NCBI RefSeq assembly: GCF_005796225.1
Contig: NZ_VAHO01000003.1
Location: forward strand, 1 to 64,000
Source: Pseudarthrobacter sp. NamE5
GTDB taxonomy: Bacteria; Actinomycetota; Actinomycetes; Actinomycetales; Micrococcaceae
Direction of reading: 5' to 3'
DNA: 64,000 nucleotides
The first letter of the stretch is position 1. Each line of letters opens with the position of its first letter. A model generated the notes under the pieces. That model was not told the DNA's origin, did not search any database, and worked only from the letters and a program-made list of their open reading frames with translations. A program made the translations under genes and the position numbers. Below are positions 61,217 through 64,000 of this stretch, in pieces.

Positions 61217-61246
61217 ACGTTGCAGAGCAACCCCCAACGTTGCAGA
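61217..61246. repeat. Repeated ACGTTGCAGA elements before the HbpS-like gene
   Basis: ACGTTGCAGA occurs at 61217-61226 and 61237-61246, 20 bp apart. Within the first copy GTTGC-N3-GCAAC is a perfect dyad. The elements abut the ribosome binding site of the gene. They may be SenR-like regulator sites or an RNA structure. Confidence 0.55.
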
Positions 61247-61260
61247 TCAAAGGAAACAAC

Positions 61261-61830
61261 ATGAAGAAGTCCGCAAAAGTACTCGCCGCCGCAGCTGCAG
61301 GCACCCTTGCCCTCACCGCCGGGGCGACGGCCGCCGCCAACGCCGGCGCGGGTCCAGCAGCAACTGCAGTCCCTGCTGCCGACATCCAGCCCGTGCCCGA
61401 CAACGTGGTGCAGCAAAACCGGATCTCCGTGGGTGCCTCGGCCAAAGCAGTGCAGGCGGCACTGGCGCGGTGCCAGGCGGACAGGCTCCCGTTCGTCACG
61501 GTGGCGCTGGTGGACCGTTTCGGGACAGTACAGGCGCTGCTGCGGGGCGACAATGCGGCGGAACACACTATCGAGGCCGCCAAGCAGAAGGCCTATACCG
61601 CGGCAGCCTTTGGAGCTCCCACCAGCGAACTGGCCAAACGGGTCAACGGCACCGGCCCCAGCATCGCAGACCTGCCCGGCACCCTCTTCCTGGCAGGGGG
61701 CGTACCGCTAAAGGTGAACGGCGTTTCGGTAGCCGGCATCGGCGTCGGCGGTGCTCCTGACGGCGCCCTGGATGAAGCCTGTGCCACCGCGGGAGCTGAG
61801 GCCATCGCCGCCGCCGGTACGGCTCAATAA
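61261..61830 (+). CDS. HbpS/GlcG-family heme-binding-type exported protein
   Basis: 189 residues. Signal peptide (KKSAKVLAAAAAGTLALTAG) with Ala-rich cleavage region, then a DUF336/GlcG domain: ISVGASAKAVQAALARCQAD, VTVALVDRFGTVQALLRGDN, AKQKAYTAAAFGAPTSELAK, then GVPLKVNGVSVAGIGVGGAP. HbpS of Streptomyces binds heme outside the cell and modulates SenS under oxidative stress. Which residue would bind heme is not visible. AAAGGA precedes the ATG. Confidence 0.9.
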   Translation: MKKSAKVLAAAAAGTLALTAGATAAANAGAGPAATAVPAADIQPVPDNVVQQNRISVGASAKAVQAALARCQADRLPFVTVALVDRFGTVQALLRGDNAAEHTIEAAKQKAYTAAAFGAPTSELAKRVNGTGPSIADLPGTLFLAGGVPLKVNGVSVAGIGVGGAPDGALDEACATAGAEAIAAAGTAQ

Positions 61831-61838
61831 GCTGGCGT

Positions 61839-62543
61839 ATGAAGCGGCTTGGGGTAATCGGCATGATCCTCGGGACAACTCTGTCGATGGCAGCGTGCCA
61901 GGCAGGGCCGCCGGCGGAGCAGCCGCCGCAGTCCGCTCCGCCGTCGGTTCCTGCCGGCACTCCAACGGAACTCCCTGCAACACAGGAACCTGCTACCGCT
62001 TCGGTGAGTGAGCCGCCGCCTGTTCCTCCGGTGTTGTCCCCGGAGGAACAGGCGAACCTCAACCAGGAACTCATCGCCGCGGCCAAAGCCAACAACGTAT
62101 CGCTGGTACAGGAATTGATCGGGCGCGGAGGCGATGTGAATGCCAAGGACGCCATTCAGGACTCCGCGTTCCTGTACGCCGGCGCCGAAGGGTTCAACGA
62201 GGTGCTGCAGTTGACCCTGGCGGCGGGAGCGGACGTCGCCAGCACCAACCGCTACGGCGGTACAGCCCTGATTCCTGCCAGCGAGCACGGCAACGTGGAG
62301 ACGGTTCGGATCCTGATCGACGCGGGAGTGCCGGTCAACCACGTGAACAACCTCGGCTGGACCGCCATGCAGGAGGCGATCCTGTTGAACAACGGTGGGC
62401 CGCGGCAGCAGGAGGTGGTCCGCCTGCTCCTCGATGCCGGCGCAGATCCGTACATCCGCGACCCTGAAGGCCGGACTGCCCTGCAGAACGCCGAACGGCT
62501 GGGTTTCGCGGAGATCGCGGCCCTGATCCGGAGCCGAGGCTAA
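61839..62543 (+). CDS. Ankyrin-repeat lipoprotein
   Basis: 234 residues. Lipobox MAAC, lipidated Cys20. A Pro/Thr/Ala-rich linker (21-70) leads to four ankyrin repeats: LNQELIAAAKANNVSLVQEL, DSAFLYAGAEGFNEVLQLTL, YGGTALIPASEHGNVETVRI and GWTAMQEAILLNNGGPRQQE, ending GRTALQNAERLGFAEIAALI. Exported ankyrin proteins near catalase and heme genes are thought to protect or assist redox enzymes (AnkB in Pseudomonas). Starts 8 bases after the HbpS-like stop, so one operon. Confidence 0.9.
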   Translation: MKRLGVIGMILGTTLSMAACQAGPPAEQPPQSAPPSVPAGTPTELPATQEPATASVSEPPPVPPVLSPEEQANLNQELIAAAKANNVSLVQELIGRGGDVNAKDAIQDSAFLYAGAEGFNEVLQLTLAAGADVASTNRYGGTALIPASEHGNVETVRILIDAGVPVNHVNNLGWTAMQEAILLNNGGPRQQEVVRLLLDAGADPYIRDPEGRTALQNAERLGFAEIAALIRSRG

Positions 62544-62580
62544 CCCCCTGACCTGGAGGACAAAAACTTGGTAGGGGTTA
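62541..62580. terminator. Hairpin whose stem contains two convergent stop codons
   Basis: TAACCCC (62541-62547) and GGGGTTA (62574-62580) are complementary. The left arm starts with the ankyrin-gene TAA; the right arm ends with the TAA of the minus-strand thiolase remnant. Possible bidirectional terminator. Confidence 0.45.
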
Positions 62581-62640
62581 GGGGGCCTCGAGGATGCTCA
62601 CGTAGTTCGCGATGCCCACCCCGCCCATGTTCCGAACGGC
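62578..62640 (-). pseudogene. Extreme C-terminus of a thiolase
   Basis: On the minus strand the last residues NMGGVGIANYVSILEAP and a stop at 62580-62578 match the C-terminus of actinobacterial acetyl-CoA acetyltransferases. No thiolase sequence is visible beyond about 62640, where the sequence becomes that of an unrelated IclR remnant. A deletion scar. Confidence 0.5.
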
Positions 62641-62654
62641 CGCCCGGCGCGGGC

Positions 62655-63085
62655 CTGATGGGTTCAGTGGCGGCCGCAAGGTTTCCGATGGAGGATACCG
62701 GTTTCCGTTGGGGGTGGCTTCCGCGGGCACGGCGATCATGGCGTTCCTGCCGGAGGATGAGCAGGACGAGTTGCTCCGGGGCTGGACGGCGCATGCAGGC
62801 AGGTTCGCAGCAGGCCATTCGGAGGAAGTCGTCCGGGCCAACCTTGCCAGCACCCGGCTGGCCGGCTACTCCGTAAACCCCGGATTGGTGCTGGAAGGCA
62901 GCTGGGGCATGGGCGCGGCGGTGTTTGACCGCTCCGGCCGGCCGGCCTGGGCGCTGTCCCTGACCGGCATCGAGCCGCGCTTCCGGCCGGACCGGCAGGA
63001 GGAGCTGGGTGGCCTCCTCATGGCCGAGGCCCATCGGATCACCCAGCAGCTGGGCGGTGGCGAGGGTGGCCGACGACCCCGCTGA
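62655..63085 (+). pseudogene. C-terminal domain of an IclR-family regulator
   Basis: From about 62670 the frame reads GYRFPLGVASAGTAIMAFLP, then GHSEEVVRANLASTRLAGYS, GSWGMGAAVFDRSGRPAWAL and LTGIEPRF, the effector-binding half of IclR proteins, and continues to a stop at 63083-63085. The winged-helix DNA-binding half is absent; there is no start codon or ribosome binding site that would make it a gene. An ATG at 62612 is in frame but lies inside the thiolase remnant. Confidence 0.65.
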
Positions 63086-63107
63086 GCCCCCGGACGTTGA
63101 CTGGTAA

Positions 63108-63962
63108 TTAGAGTCCTGTGCGCGGCTCTTCCGGACCCTGGTGCTTCCACCAGATGTCGAAGATGGTAACGGGAACCGTGCGCTTGTGCCGGGTCCGCAG
63201 GTATTTCTCTTCGATCAGCTCAGCCACGGAGTCGGGAACCTCCCGGCCTTCCAGGTAATCGTCGATCTGGTCATAGCTCAGCCCGAGCTCGTCCTCGTCG
63301 GTGCGGCCGGGCTTGTCATCCAGCAGGTCCGCCGTGGGCACCTTTTCCCACACGCGGGCGGGCGCCCCCAGCTCGGCCAGGAGCGCGCGGTTCTGCCGTT
63401 TGTTCAGGCCGAACAGCGGAAGGATGTCCGCGCCGCCGTCACCGTACTTGGTGAAGAAGCCCGTGACGGACTCGGCGCCGTGGTCCGTGCCGATCACCAG
63501 GTAGTTGTGTTCTCCTGCCAGGGCATACTGGGCGGTCATGCGGGTCCGCGCCTTGGTGTTGCCCTTGTGGAAGTCCGAAATTTCAGTTCCCACGGTTTTC
63601 TCAAACTCATCCTCGAAGGCGTCCACGGCAGCGGAAATGTTGAACGTCCACTCGGTCTTGGGCCGGATGAAGTCCATGGCTGCCTGGGCGTCTTCCTCGT
63701 CATGCTGGACGCCGTAGGGCAGCCGCACGGCAACGAAGTTGGCCTCCACGCCTTCGGCCTCGAGCTCCTCCACGGCCAACTGGGCTAGCTTGCCGGCCAG
63801 TGACGAATCCAGGCCGCCGGAGATGCCCAGGACGAAGCCCTTGGTATGGGTGGCCTTGAGGTAGTCCTTAAGGAACGTGACGCGTTTGCGCACCTCCCCG
63901 GCAGGATCGATCCGGGGCTGTACGCCCATTTCTTCAATGATGCTTGCCTGGAGTTCGCGCAT
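63108..63962 (-). CDS. nadE: NH3-dependent NAD+ synthetase
   Basis: 284 residues. ATP-pyrophosphatase loop [20 protein letters not shown] (SGGxDS), [40 protein letters not shown] and [20 protein letters not shown], then [20 protein letters not shown]. Lacks the N-terminal glutaminase domain, so it uses ammonia. Converts deamido-NAD to NAD. The segment from 63963 to the window end is its upstream region. Confidence 0.95.
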   Translation of the reverse strand: MRELQASIIEEMGVQPRIDPAGEVRKRVTFLKDYLKATHTKGFVLGISGGLDSSLAGKLAQLAVEELEAEGVEANFVAVRLPYGVQHDEEDAQAAMDFIRPKTEWTFNISAAVDAFEDEFEKTVGTEISDFHKGNTKARTRMTAQYALAGEHNYLVIGTDHGAESVTGFFTKYGDGGADILPLFGLNKRQNRALLAELGAPARVWEKVPTADLLDDKPGRTDEDELGLSYDQIDDYLEGREVPDSVAELIEEKYLRTRHKRTVPVTIFDIWWKHQGPEEPRTGL

Positions 63963-64000
63963 GTGGACCAGCCTAGCCAGCGGCGCCGAAAACGCTCAAC

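Noticed and set aside
59908..61260. Open frame continuing upstream of the HbpS-like gene, opposite the sensor kinase
   Set aside because: Antisense to the kinase; the signal peptide and ribosome binding site fix the start at 61261.
62540..63034. Minus-strand frame of 164 codons overlapping the IclR remnant
   Set aside because: Arg/Pro/His-rich shadow of the IclR domain, no start context; only its neighbouring frame carries the thiolase tip.

Overview
The window is about 64 kb of high-GC chromosomal DNA from an actinobacterium. Gene content and order (IclR-hutU-hutH, a tricarboxylate transporter with its own two-component system, an Asp23/Gls24 cluster, a MmsA/MmsB valine cluster, GTG/TTG starts, ATGA/GTGA overlaps) point to the Micrococcaceae, most likely Arthrobacter or Pseudarthrobacter. 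This is inferred from gene content, not from a search.

Layout. 1-3300: the 3' end of a repeat-rich LAXTG-anchored surface protein, then a decayed stretch with fragments of lsr2, a GGDEF protein, a divergent SDR oxidoreductase and a LysE exporter around two intact small genes (a hypothetical and an HxlR regulator). 3300-9530: histidine utilisation (amino-acid permease, IclR regulator, hutU, hutH) with a repeated CCGGAC(T/A)G motif in its control regions; hutG lies 10 kb further on. 9650-17440: small hypotheticals, an FAH-family hydrolase, a universal stress protein and the tctCBA tricarboxylate transporter, divergent from a CitA/CitB-type sensor and regulator. 17460-24400: a CDF metal transporter coupled to an unusual half-size solute-binding-like lipoprotein, hutG, a CPA1 antiporter, an NCS2 purine permease, CopC and a small FAD oxidoreductase. 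24700-32400: LLM oxidoreductase, tandem USP, a broken PEP-synthase/rifampicin-phosphotransferase-like gene, a LolA-like protein and an ABC-2 transporter. 32400-36540: a second CDF, zincin, EamA exporter, PHP protein, and a tRNA-Glu/Asp/Phe operon with clear promoter and terminator.

36800-39100 is a tightly overlapped five-gene Asp23/Gls24 envelope-stress operon. 39100-45750 is an alpha-glucoside or trehalose uptake and hydrolysis locus (GH13, binding protein, two permeases, small membrane protein, LacI regulator, LacI-type operator). 45770-47500 carries a hypothetical gene and exonuclease III. 47750-52150 is the valine/methylmalonate-semialdehyde operon (mmsA, 3-hydroxyisobutyryl-CoA hydrolase, mmsB, enoyl-CoA hydratase). 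A frameshifted thioredoxin-reductase-like gene, XRE-cupin, DedA, MarR, acyl-CoA dehydrogenase, SDR and a TipAL-like MerR gene with an apparently leaderless promoter follow.

58800-62550 ends in a cold-shock gene and a cluster resembling the Streptomyces SenS-SenR-HbpS redox/heme sensor, here with an ankyrin-repeat lipoprotein directly behind the HbpS-like gene. The window closes with fragments of a thiolase and an IclR regulator, then nadE. No IS element, CRISPR array, rRNA or prophage module was seen; the disrupted genes look like small indels and deletions rather than insertions.
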